This document shows positions 42,848-50,970 of a DNA stretch of 64,000 nucleotides, piece after piece. Origin of the DNA: Roseomonas xinghualingensis (GTDB taxonomy: Bacteria > Pseudomonadota > Alphaproteobacteria > Acetobacterales > Acetobacteraceae); contig NZ_JAOXLP010000005.1 in the NCBI RefSeq assembly GCF_025791835.1, positions 1 to 64,000 of the forward strand, given 5' to 3'. The position numbers were made by a program, and so were the translations under genes. Each line of letters begins with the position of its first letter. Position 1 is the stretch's first letter. The notes under the pieces are model-generated. The model had not been told where the DNA came from. It worked only from the letters and a program-made list of their open reading frames with translations, and ran no database searches.

Positions 42848-42873
42848 CAGCGCCCCTGAGAAACGGGGCGCTG
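42848..42873. terminator. Hairpin between convergent genes
   Basis: CAGCGCCCC (42848-42856) and GGGGCGCTG (42865-42873) form a perfect 9-bp stem with an 8-base loop. It lies between the small-gene stop (42827) and the IclR stop (42910), so it can serve both strands. It has no long U-tract. Confidence 0.55.
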
Positions 42874-42909
42874 ACGCCGTTCCATGAAGCACCAACAGGC
42901 GGCGGCGGA

Positions 42910-43701
42910 TCAGGCCGAGCGGCCGAGGCCCTCGACTGCGGCGCCAAGCTCCGAAGCTGCCTCCCGCAGCAGCGGCAGCAGCCGATCCACCACAGCCGCC
43001 CGCTCGATCGTCTCCCGCAGATACATCAGGTTCAGCGAGGCTGCAGCCAGGCCGCCGACCAGCACTGGCACGGCGACGGCGCTGGCCTGACCGCCGTATT
43101 CGCGATCGGAATAGGCTTCATCCATCACGGCATAGCCGGTGGCCCGGATGGCGGCGAAGGCCGCCGCTGCCTCGGCCGGGCGATGGGCAAGCGTGTTCCA
43201 GGGCTCCGGTGAGCGGGCAGCGAGAGAGAAGGCGCGCTCGCGGTCGGCCTCACCACAGAAGGCGAGATAGGCACGGCCAAGCGAGGTGGCGAAGACCGGC
43301 GCGCGGAAGCCGGTCCGGCGATCAAAGATGAAGCGCCCCTCGCCGCGGCTGGTATGGGCGACGACCATGGCGTCACCATCGAATATGGCGACATCCGATG
43401 GCCATCCAACAAGGCCACGCAGACGCGTCATCACCGGCGTCGCCAGGATGCCGATCTCCCGGTGCAGGACATAGCCTGAGCTCAACTCCAGCGTCTTTCC
43501 GGTGGGCAGGTACACCGGCTGCTGCGGGTGCCGGATGACGAACCCCGCATGCATCAGCGTCTCCAGCATGCGGACAATAGTGGGCTGATTGATGCCGGTG
43601 AGACGGTGGATGTCCTTCACGCCCGCGGCAGGCAGCCGGTTCACGGCCCGCAGCACCTCAAGCCCGCGCATCAGCGCGGTCACCGGCTCATAGGACGGCA
43701 T
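42910..43701 (-). CDS. IclR-family transcriptional regulator
   Basis: This 263-residue protein has an N-terminal winged helix (ALMRGLEVLRAVNRLPAAGV, then TGINQPTIVRMLETLMHAGF) and a GAF-like effector domain (VFATSLGRAYLAFCGE, AVPVLVGGLAAASLNLMYL). ATG 43701 has AGGAAA upstream. It is divergent from the CaiB-led operon, and two palindromes of IclR type lie between them. It most likely controls that operon and itself in response to the substrate or its CoA ester. Confidence 0.9.
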   Translation of the reverse strand: MPSYEPVTALMRGLEVLRAVNRLPAAGVKDIHRLTGINQPTIVRMLETLMHAGFVIRHPQQPVYLPTGKTLELSSGYVLHREIGILATPVMTRLRGLVGWPSDVAIFDGDAMVVAHTSRGEGRFIFDRRTGFRAPVFATSLGRAYLAFCGEADRERAFSLAARSPEPWNTLAHRPAEAAAAFAAIRATGYAVMDEAYSDREYGGQASAVAVPVLVGGLAAASLNLMYLRETIERAAVVDRLLPLLREAASELGAAVEGLGRSA

Positions 43702-43773
43702 CGGCCAGGTTTCCTTCCGATGGCTGCCACAATTTTTGGGTTTTCACCGGCTGCATCCCATGCCACAGTCTTC

Positions 43774-43790
43774 ATGAAATACAATTTCAT
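43774..43790. promoter_or_regulatory. IclR-type operator palindrome 1
   Basis: ATGAAAT-ACA-ATTTCAT is a perfect 7-3-7 inverted repeat. It closely resembles the E. coli IclR site TGGAAATNATTTCCA. It lies 73 bases upstream of the iclR ATG. Confidence 0.6.
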
Positions 43791-43793
43791 GCA

Positions 43794-43809
43794 TTGAAAT
43801 TGATTTCAA
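43794..43809. promoter_or_regulatory. IclR-type operator palindrome 2
   Basis: TTGAAATTGATTTCAA is a perfect 7-2-7 palindrome. Its centre is about 19.5 bases from that of palindrome 1, so the two sites lie on nearly the same face of the helix. This suits cooperative binding of two dimers. Confidence 0.6.
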
Positions 43810-43896
43810 CCAAATGCCCGGCAAGGGCTTACGTCCAGACGGTGGGCAGCCTTGCAAAAGGGCTGCACGATCCGGGTTTAGGGAGGAAACAGCCGA

Positions 43897-43944
43897 ATGG
43901 CTGCTGATGTCCTGCGGGTGCCGATGCGCACCGGGCCGGCGTGA
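43897..43944 (+). CDS. 15-codon leader open frame coupled to the CaiB gene
   Basis: ATG 43897 has the best ribosome binding site of the region (AGGGAGGAAA, 7 bases ahead). It encodes only MAADVLRVPMRTGPA. Its TGA overlaps the GTG of the CoA-transferase (GTGA). It may feed ribosomes to a weak GTG start. The alternative is that the CoA-transferase N-terminus has shifted frame. Confidence 0.4.
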   Translation: MAADVLRVPMRTGPA

Positions 43945-45251
43945 CGGCCTTGCCTCGGGTGGAGGAAGGCGTGGCGGCTGCTCCGCAGCCGGGCCCGCTC
44001 ACGGGGATCAAAGTGCTTGATCTGTCGCGTGTGCTGGCGGCACCCTGGGCAACGCAGATCCTCGGCGACCTCGGCGCGGAGGTGCTGAAGGTCGAACAGC
44101 CAGGGAAGGGCGACGACACGCGCGGCTGGGGCCCGCCCTTCCTTGAAGACGGCTCCGCACGGCCGGACGCGGCCTATTACCTTTGCGCCAACCGCAACAA
44201 GCGCTCGGTCGCCATCGACTTCGCGAAGCCCGAAGGGGCCGCGCTGGTGCGCCGGCTGGCGGCGGAGGCCGATATCGTGGTGGAGAACTTCCGGACCGGC
44301 GGCCTCGCCAAATACGGGTTGGACGCGGCGACGCTGATCGCCGCCAATCCACGGCTGATCTATTGCTCCATCACCGGCTTCGGCCAGACCGGCCCCTATG
44401 CCTCGCGTGGCGGCTACGACTTCCTGATCCAGGGCATGAGCGGGTTGATGAGCATCACCGGCCGTCCCAGTGGCGAGCAGGGCGAAGGACCGATGAAGGT
44501 GGGCCTGCCCGTCAGCGACCTGTTCACCGGCCTTTATGCCACGGTCTCGATCCTCGCCGCCTTGAACCACCGCACGCGCAGCGGCGAGGGCCAGCATATC
44601 GACTGCGCACTGCTCGACAGCCAGGTGGCGCTGCTGGTGAACCAGGCGATGAACTACCTAGTGGGCGGCTCCGTGCCGCAACGCCTGGGCAATGCGCATC
44701 CTAATGTGGTGCCCTACCGAGATTTCGCGACGAGCGACGACTACATCCTGGTCGCCTGCGGCAGCGACGGGCAGTTCCGCGCCCTTTGCGCGCTGCTCGG
44801 GCGCGAGGACCTTTCCTCGGATCCGCGCTACGCCACCAATGCCGGCCGGCTGCGCGATCGCCGGGTGCTGGAGGTGGAACTGGCGCGCAGCATCATGCCC
44901 TGGCGCGCGGCGGATCTGCTTGCAGCCATGGAGAAGGTAGGTGTGCCGGGCGGGCCGATCAACTCGGTCGATCAGGTACTCCAGGATCCCCAGATCGTCG
45001 CGCGGGAGATGCTGCGCGTGATGCGGCGGGATGACGGCACGGAGGTGTCCGTCATCGGCTTCCCCGCGCGGCTGTCGCGCAGCCCGGCTTCCTACCGTCT
45101 GGCCCCTCCCCGGCTTGGTCAGGACACGCACATGGTGCTGTCGGAAGAGTTGGGCCTGGACGTCGAGGAAATCGAGCGGCTGAAGGCGGCCGGCGTGGTC
45201 GCGATGTCGGAGCCGCACCGGCAGAGTGAAGAAAGGGAGCCCGCCGCATGA
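43941..45251 (+). CDS. CaiB/BaiF (class III) CoA-transferase
   Basis: This 436-residue enzyme moves CoA from an acyl-CoA donor to an organic acid. It has GIKVLDLSRVLAAPWATQIL, VLKVEQPGKGDDTRGWGPP, ADIVVENFRTGGLAKYGL and GYDFLIQGMSGLMSITG. The catalytic Asp lies in MKVGLPVSDLFTGLYA, followed by GEGQHIDCALLDSQVALL. The GTG start has no strong ribosome site of its own but overlaps a short leader frame. First gene of the 15-kb operon, and probably the activating step for the substrate. Confidence 0.9.
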   Translation: MTALPRVEEGVAAAPQPGPLTGIKVLDLSRVLAAPWATQILGDLGAEVLKVEQPGKGDDTRGWGPPFLEDGSARPDAAYYLCANRNKRSVAIDFAKPEGAALVRRLAAEADIVVENFRTGGLAKYGLDAATLIAANPRLIYCSITGFGQTGPYASRGGYDFLIQGMSGLMSITGRPSGEQGEGPMKVGLPVSDLFTGLYATVSILAALNHRTRSGEGQHIDCALLDSQVALLVNQAMNYLVGGSVPQRLGNAHPNVVPYRDFATSDDYILVACGSDGQFRALCALLGREDLSSDPRYATNAGRLRDRRVLEVELARSIMPWRAADLLAAMEKVGVPGGPINSVDQVLQDPQIVAREMLRVMRRDDGTEVSVIGFPARLSRSPASYRLAPPRLGQDTHMVLSEELGLDVEEIERLKAAGVVAMSEPHRQSEEREPAA

Positions 45252-46225
45252 GCATCCTGGATCGGCGCCGCCTTCTCACTGCCCTTGCTTCCCTCGCGGC
45301 GGCGCCGGCCGCCCGCGCCCAGGCGGCGCCCTGGCCCGCACGCCCTATCCGCATGGTCATCCCCTTTCCGCCCGGCGGCCCGACCGACATCGTCGCCCGC
45401 GTGCTGGCTGAGCGCATGTCGCGCAGCCTGGGCCAGCCCATCGTCATCGAGAACCGCCCGGGCGCGAACGGCAATATCGGCAATGACGTCGTGGCGAAGG
45501 CGGAGCCTGATGGCTACACGGTGCTCTACAACACCTCATCCATCGCGCTGAGCCCGGCGATCTACACGAAGCTCTCCTATGACGCGCAGCGGGACCTGGC
45601 GCCGGTGGTGCAGACAGCCACTATACCGATGGTGCTGGCGGTGAACCCTTCCGTGCCCGTGCAGGATGTGAAGGGTTTCGTCGAATACCTGCGGGCGCGG
45701 CCGAATGCGCTTTCCTTCGGTTCCTCGGGAACCGGCAATGTCACGCATCTGACGGCCACCATGCTTCTCCGCTCCCAGGGGATCGAGGCTGTGCATGTGC
45801 CCTATCGCGGCAGCGCCCCGGCCCTGGTGGATGCGATCGCCGGGCAGGTGCAGTTCGTCACTGACACGGTGAACTCCGCCCTGCCACTGATCCGGGACGG
45901 CAAGCTGCGCGCCCTCGCCGTCACCAGCCCGAAGCGCCTCGGCCCGATGCCCGACGTGCCAACCATCGCGGAGACGATCATCCCCGGCTTCGACGCCGGC
46001 GCCTGGCAGGGCATCATGGTGCCCGCCCGCACACCCCGCCCCGTGATCGATAGGCTGAACGCGGTTGCCATGGAGGCGCTGGCCGATCCGGCCGTGCTGG
46101 CGAAGCTCGCGGAACAGGGCACCGAGCCGCTCGGCTCCACGCCCGAGGAATACGGCCGCATCCTGCGCGCGGAAACGGAGCGCTGGGGCCGGGTCATCGC
46201 CGAGAATGGCGTGAAGCTGGATTGA
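45248..46225 (+). CDS. Bug/TctC-family substrate-binding protein
   Basis: This 325-residue exported protein has a leader LDRRRLLTALASLAAAPAARA and the motifs APWPARPIRMVIPFPPGGPTD, IVIENRPGANGNIGND, GSSGTGNVTHLTA and VPYRGSAPALVDAI. ATGA overlap with the CoA-transferase gene. It should capture the acid handled by the operon, but no TctA/TctB channel is encoded here. Confidence 0.88.
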   Translation: MSILDRRRLLTALASLAAAPAARAQAAPWPARPIRMVIPFPPGGPTDIVARVLAERMSRSLGQPIVIENRPGANGNIGNDVVAKAEPDGYTVLYNTSSIALSPAIYTKLSYDAQRDLAPVVQTATIPMVLAVNPSVPVQDVKGFVEYLRARPNALSFGSSGTGNVTHLTATMLLRSQGIEAVHVPYRGSAPALVDAIAGQVQFVTDTVNSALPLIRDGKLRALAVTSPKRLGPMPDVPTIAETIIPGFDAGAWQGIMVPARTPRPVIDRLNAVAMEALADPAVLAKLAEQGTEPLGSTPEEYGRILRAETERWGRVIAENGVKLD

Positions 46226-46229
46226 GCGC

Positions 46230-47375
46230 ATGATCGGTGCCCTTCCCCTTGCCGCCATCCCGCCCGAGGACGAGGCGCTGCGCCCCGAGATCCGCGATTT
46301 CCTGCGGGAAACGGTGCCCGTCATCCCACCCGAGCGCCGCGCACGGTCCTGGATGGGCTTCGATGCAGATTTCAGCCGCAAGCTCGCGGAGCGCGGATGG
46401 CTGGGCCTGACCTTCCCGAAGGAATATGGCGGTGCTGGCCGCGGCCCCTTCGCCCGTTACGTGCTGGCCGAGGAGTTGCTCGCCTCCGGTGCGCCGGTCT
46501 CCGCCCATTGGATCGCGGACCGGCAAAGCGGCCCCCTGATCCACCGCTTCGGCACGGAGGAGCAGCGCCGCTTCTACCTGCCCCGCATCTGCCGCGCGGA
46601 AGCCTTCTTCTGCATCGGCATGAGCGAGCCGAACACAGGATCGGACCTTGCCAGCGTCACCACGCGGGCCGTGCGGGACCGCGATGGCTGGCGGCTGAAC
46701 GGCGCGAAGATCTGGACCACCAACGCGCATCGCTCACACTACATGATCGCCCTGGTCCGCACGAGCGGCACGCCGCAGGACCGGCATAAGGGTCTTTCGC
46801 AGGTCATCGTGGACCTGAAGGCACCCGGCGTGCGGATCAGCCCCATCCGCGACCTGGCTGGCGACGCGCATTTCTCCGAAGTGGTGTTCGAGGATGTGGT
46901 CCTGCCCGCCGATGCGCTGATCGGCGAGGAAAGCTCCGGCTGGATGCAGGTGAATGCCGAATTGGCCTTCGAGCGCAGCGGGCCGGAGCGCGTGCTCTCC
47001 TCCGCCGTGCTGCTGGACACATGGGCGCAATGGCTGCGCGAGGCCGGGGCCCATCAGGCCGCCGAGACGCTGCTCGGGCGGCTGATTGCTCATCTGGCGG
47101 TGCTGCGGGCCATGTCCATTGCCGTCACCAGCCGGCTGGTCGAGGGCGAGAGCCCGGTGGTGGAGGCCGCACTGGTCAAGGATCTGGGAACGGAGTTCGA
47201 GCAACTGATCCCGACGGTGATCGCCGATATCCTGGCCTCGCCAGGCCAAGTTGCGCCCGGCCCGCTGATGCGGACCCTGGCCTATACCACGGCCATGGCG
47301 CCATCCTTCTCACTGCGGGGTGGCACAAGGGAGATCCTGCGCGGCATGATCGCCCGTGGCATGGGGCTGCGCTGA
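46230..47375 (+). CDS. Acyl-CoA dehydrogenase
   Basis: This 381-residue FAD enzyme introduces the alpha-beta double bond into an acyl-CoA. It carries LTFPKEYGGAGRGPF, FCIGMSEPNTGSDLASVTTR (FAD/substrate loop), GAKIWTTNAHRSHYM and the C-terminal LRGGTREILRGMIARGMG. It is followed with a TGATG overlap by a second, shorter member. The two may form a heteromeric dehydrogenase, as known for some steroid and aromatic side-chain ACADs (inference). Confidence 0.9.
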   Translation: MIGALPLAAIPPEDEALRPEIRDFLRETVPVIPPERRARSWMGFDADFSRKLAERGWLGLTFPKEYGGAGRGPFARYVLAEELLASGAPVSAHWIADRQSGPLIHRFGTEEQRRFYLPRICRAEAFFCIGMSEPNTGSDLASVTTRAVRDRDGWRLNGAKIWTTNAHRSHYMIALVRTSGTPQDRHKGLSQVIVDLKAPGVRISPIRDLAGDAHFSEVVFEDVVLPADALIGEESSGWMQVNAELAFERSGPERVLSSAVLLDTWAQWLREAGAHQAAETLLGRLIAHLAVLRAMSIAVTSRLVEGESPVVEAALVKDLGTEFEQLIPTVIADILASPGQVAPGPLMRTLAYTTAMAPSFSLRGGTREILRGMIARGMGLR

Positions 47376-48376
47376 TGGACGGCTTGCTGTTCCGCTCGGC
47401 CGAGGAGCTTTTCACCCGGCACGCGACGCCGGAGGCGGTACGCGCCATCCGTGCCGGCGGCCCTGCCTCGGCCCTCTGGGGCGAGATCGAGGCCTCCGGC
47501 TTCCTGGAGGCGCTGGTGCCGGAAGAGGCCGGCGGCGCGGGAATTGGCCCACCCGAGATCCTGCCCGTGCTTCTGGCGGCAGGCCGCTTCGCCCTGCCCC
47601 TGCCCATTGCCGAAACCATGCTGGCCCGTGCCGCCCTGGTCGCAACCGGCGAGACGCCCCCCGAAGGCGCCATCGCGCTGGCAGAACCGGCCGGTGAGCA
47701 CATGGCGCGGCTGGCACCTGGGCAGCCCGCCGATTGGGTGTTGCTGCCCCAGGGCGAGACGGCGCTGCTTCTGCCCTGGGACAAGGCCGAACCGGATACG
47801 GACGCCAGTTCCGCCCTCGCGGACCTGCTGCGCTGGCCCGCAGGCACCGGCCGTTCCCTGGCCTGTCCAGATCTCCTCGCCGCCGGCGCCTGGGCGGAGG
47901 TTGCCATCATGGCTGGCGCCATGGAACGCATCCTGGAGGATACGGTGCGCCATGCCCGTGATCGCCAGCAATTCGGCCGGCCCATCGCAGCCTTCCAGGC
48001 CATCCAGCAGCAGATCAGCGTCCTGACCGAGGATGTCTTCGCCAGCCGCATGGCGGCGCAGCTTGCCTCGGTTCCTGATGGTAAAGGAATCGCGGGGCTC
48101 AATCCCACCCGCATCGCCACCGCCAAGCTGCGCGTGGGGGAGGCGGCGGTGCGTGTCTGTGCCATTGCCCATGCGGTGCATGGCGCGATGGGAATCACCG
48201 AGGAGCTGGACCTGCACCTTCTCACCGCACGGCTGCAGGTCGGCCGGATGCGCTTCGGTGGTGAGGCGCATTGGGCGCATTGGCTCGGCCGGCAGTTCCT
48301 GGCGGGTGACCTGACTGAAACACTGGCCTTCGTGCGTGCGCATCTGGGCCCTGTAGCGCCGGAGGCGACAGCATGA
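47375..48376 (+). CDS. Acyl-CoA dehydrogenase, divergent shorter subunit
   Basis: This 333-residue member keeps the overall fold (SGFLEALVPEEAGGAGIGPP, RQQFGRPIAAFQAIQQQI, VHGAMGITEELDLHLLTARL). The middle FAD-binding loop with the T-x-P-x-x-G-S-D signature is absent and the protein is about 50 residues shorter. It is therefore a good candidate for the partner subunit of the dehydrogenase at 46230. It starts inside the stop of that gene. Confidence 0.87.
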   Translation: MDGLLFRSAEELFTRHATPEAVRAIRAGGPASALWGEIEASGFLEALVPEEAGGAGIGPPEILPVLLAAGRFALPLPIAETMLARAALVATGETPPEGAIALAEPAGEHMARLAPGQPADWVLLPQGETALLLPWDKAEPDTDASSALADLLRWPAGTGRSLACPDLLAAGAWAEVAIMAGAMERILEDTVRHARDRQQFGRPIAAFQAIQQQISVLTEDVFASRMAAQLASVPDGKGIAGLNPTRIATAKLRVGEAAVRVCAIAHAVHGAMGITEELDLHLLTARLQVGRMRFGGEAHWAHWLGRQFLAGDLTETLAFVRAHLGPVAPEATA

Positions 48377-49167
48377 GCGATTTCCTTCTCTACGAGCAGG
48401 ACGGCCCGATCGTTACCCTCACCATGAATGCGCCCGATCGGCGAAACGCCCTGTCCATCGAGGGCGGCAGCACGGAAGCCTTCACCGAGGCCTGCGCCCG
48501 CATCGCCGCGGAGAAGGATGTGCGGGCGGTAATCCTGACTGGAGCCGGCAGCGCCTTCTCCGCGGGCGGCGACCTGAAGGCGATGCGGGAGCGCTTCGGC
48601 ATGAATCCCGCCGATATCCGGGAGAGCTACCGCCGCGGCATCCAGAAGATCCCCCTTGCCCTTTACGAACTGGACGTACCCACCATCGCGGCGGTGAACG
48701 GGCCGGCGATCGGCGCGGGGCTGGATCTTGCCTGCATGTGCGACATCCGCATCGGCAGCGAAAGCTCCTCCTATGCCGAGAGCTTCGTCAGCGTCGGCAT
48801 CGTGCCTGGCGATGGCGGCGCCTGGCTGCTGCCGCGTGCGGTCGGGCAGTCCATGGCCGCCGAAATGGCCTTCACTGGGGACCGGCTGGACGCCCAGGCG
48901 GCGCTGGCCTGTGGCCTGATCTCCCGTGTCGTGCCGAATGCCGGATTGATGGATGCGGCCCGCGCCCTGGCTGGCCGCATCGCCCGCAATCCGCCCCAGG
49001 TCCTGCGGCTGACGAAGCGGCTACTTCGCGAGGGGCAGCATATGCGCCTCTCCTCGCTGCTTGAGCTCTCAGCCTCCTATCAGGCTTTGGCCCACAACAC
49101 GCGGGACCACGAGGAAGCGGTGAATGCCTGGTTCGAGAAGCGTAAGCCGGTCTTCGAGGGACGCTGA
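48373..49167 (+). CDS. Enoyl-CoA hydratase/isomerase
   Basis: This 264-residue crotonase-fold protein has the oxyanion segments GAGSAFSAGGDLKAMRERFG and AAVNGPAIGAGLDLACMCDI. Acidic residues in the usual catalytic area are present (YAESFVSVGIVPGDGGAWLL). It should hydrate or isomerise the enoyl-CoA formed by the dehydrogenase pair. The ATG overlaps the preceding TGA. Confidence 0.92.
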   Translation: MSDFLLYEQDGPIVTLTMNAPDRRNALSIEGGSTEAFTEACARIAAEKDVRAVILTGAGSAFSAGGDLKAMRERFGMNPADIRESYRRGIQKIPLALYELDVPTIAAVNGPAIGAGLDLACMCDIRIGSESSSYAESFVSVGIVPGDGGAWLLPRAVGQSMAAEMAFTGDRLDAQAALACGLISRVVPNAGLMDAARALAGRIARNPPQVLRLTKRLLREGQHMRLSSLLELSASYQALAHNTRDHEEAVNAWFEKRKPVFEGR

Positions 49168-49169
49168 CC

Positions 49170-49943
49170 ATGTTCGCCGCCCTGCATGATGCCGCGAACG
49201 ACACGCTGCCGCGCCGGATCAAACTGGCCGGCTGCACCAATCTGCGGGATCTCGGCGGCTATCGCGCACATGGCGGGCGGCGCGTGCGCTTCGGGCAGGT
49301 GTACCGCGCCTCCTCCCTCGCCTCGTTAACGGAAGAGGACCTGCTCACCTTCGGCAGGTTGGGGCTGCGAAGCATCGTCGATCTGCGTGGCGTGCAGGAA
49401 AGCGCGCGCATGCCTTCGCGCCTGCCCGAGCCAGCGCCGGAGATCGTGGCGCTTCCCGTGGAACCCACTGTAGGCGCCTCCCTGCGCGACATCCTGACGA
49501 CCGGACGCGCCACGGGCGAGGACGTGCTGACGCTGCTCGGCCAAGCCTATGCCGCCTATGCCTCGGAAAAGCTCCACCTCTTCCGGGATCTGCTCGTGCT
49601 GGTGGCCGATCCGGCCCGGCGCCCCCTCGCCTTCCATTGCACGGCGGGCAAGGACCGCACCGGCTTCGGCACGGCGCTGCTGCTGATGGCCCTCGGCGTG
49701 GCGCGCGACGAGATCGTGGCGGACTACCTGGCGACAAACCGGTTCTGGCGGCGCGAGCACGCCCTGCCCGAAGGAACGCCACCCGAGGCCGCCGAGGCGC
49801 TGAACCGCGCGCACCAGCAGTTGCTGGAAGGTGCTCTTGAGATCGCCATGACTGGCTACCGCGACGAGGCGGATTTCCTCGCCCGCGCGCTGGGCTTCGA
49901 TGGGGCGCGGCTTGCTGCGCTGCGTGACGCCTTGCTCGAGTGA
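49170..49943 (+). CDS. Tyrosine-protein phosphatase (dual-specificity-like)
   Basis: This 257-residue protein starts two bases after the hydratase gene. The phosphatase loop is intact: HCTAGKDRTG (C-x5-R). It also has the N-terminal GCTNLRDLGGYRAHGGRRVR and YRASSLASLTEEDL, typical of the bacterial MptpB/SerPTP-like group. There is no signal peptide. A phosphatase inside a beta-oxidation operon is unusual; it might act on a phosphorylated lipid or on operon proteins. Confidence 0.87.
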   Translation: MFAALHDAANDTLPRRIKLAGCTNLRDLGGYRAHGGRRVRFGQVYRASSLASLTEEDLLTFGRLGLRSIVDLRGVQESARMPSRLPEPAPEIVALPVEPTVGASLRDILTTGRATGEDVLTLLGQAYAAYASEKLHLFRDLLVLVADPARRPLAFHCTAGKDRTGFGTALLLMALGVARDEIVADYLATNRFWRREHALPEGTPPEAAEALNRAHQQLLEGALEIAMTGYRDEADFLARALGFDGARLAALRDALLE

Positions 49944-49990
49944 CATCCACCGGCCGGGTTCAAGCGGCCGCAACCTGGGGAGGAACAATC

Positions 49991-50965
49991 ATGCAGAGAA
50001 GAAACTTCCTGCGCAGCACATCAGGCCTGGCGCTTGCCGGCACCTTCGCCATGCCGTCGGTGGTTCGGGCTGCCGACCCATTCCCGTCACGGCCCGTGAC
50101 CATGGTGGTTCCCTTCCCGCCAGGCGGCGCGACCGATGTGGCCGCCCGCACCATAGCGGAGCGGATGGCGCCCCTCCTCGGCCAGCCGGTCATCATCGAC
50201 AACAAGCCCGGCGCCCAGACCTCCATCGGCGCTGATGCCGTCGCACGCGCCCATCCGGATGGGCACACCGTGCTCATGGCATCGGGCACGACCATGACGC
50301 TGAACCCGCTGCTGCCCGATAAGCTCCCCTACAAGGCCGAGGATTTCGCGCCCATCGTGCTGGTGACAACCCTGCCCTTCGGCGTGGTGGTACGGAAGGG
50401 GCTGGCGCATGACATCCCCAGCTTCGTGGCGCTCGCCAAGTCCCGCAACGGGCAGCTGAACTACGGTTCCAACGGCCCCACCAGCTTCAACAATCTCGCC
50501 GCCGTCGTCGTGATGGAGGGTCTTGGCATCAAGATGCAGGAGATCGGCTACCGTGGCGATGCGCAACAGCTGACCGACCTGATGGCGGGCACGCTGGACG
50601 TGATCGTCGTCGGCGGCAGCTCGGCACTCGGGGCGCAGCGCTCGGGTCGTGGCACCATTGTAGGCTGGACTGGGGAGAATGAGCGGCTTTCGGTGACGCC
50701 GGATGTGCCTAACTTCTCCGAACTCGGCCCCAACATGGTCTGCCAGACGCATTTCGGCCTGCTGGCTCCGGCACGCACTCCCCCCGCCGCCATTACCCGG
50801 CTGAACCAGGCAGCGCTGAAGGCCATGGAGGCGCCAGAGTTGCGGGAGCGGTTGCTCAGCGAGGGCCAGTATGTGAGGGGTGGGTCACCTGCGGATTACT
50901 CCACCTATCTGCGCCGCGATGCCGATCGCTGGCGCGAGTTGCTGGCCAAGCTGGCCAGGGCCTGA
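49991..50965 (+). CDS. Bug/TctC-family substrate-binding protein
   Basis: This 324-residue exported protein has AGGAAC upstream and a leader MQRRNFLRSTSGLALAGTFA. Its motifs are FPSRPVTMVVPFPPGGATD, VIIDNKPGAQTSIGAD, GSNGPTSFNNLA and GYRGDAQQLTDLM. The N of the usual ENRPGA motif region is altered to DNKPGA. It is the second Bug of this operon, in the same direction. Confidence 0.87.
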   Translation: MQRRNFLRSTSGLALAGTFAMPSVVRAADPFPSRPVTMVVPFPPGGATDVAARTIAERMAPLLGQPVIIDNKPGAQTSIGADAVARAHPDGHTVLMASGTTMTLNPLLPDKLPYKAEDFAPIVLVTTLPFGVVVRKGLAHDIPSFVALAKSRNGQLNYGSNGPTSFNNLAAVVVMEGLGIKMQEIGYRGDAQQLTDLMAGTLDVIVVGGSSALGAQRSGRGTIVGWTGENERLSVTPDVPNFSELGPNMVCQTHFGLLAPARTPPAAITRLNQAALKAMEAPELRERLLSEGQYVRGGSPADYSTYLRRDADRWRELLAKLARA

Positions 50966-50970
50966 GGTGG

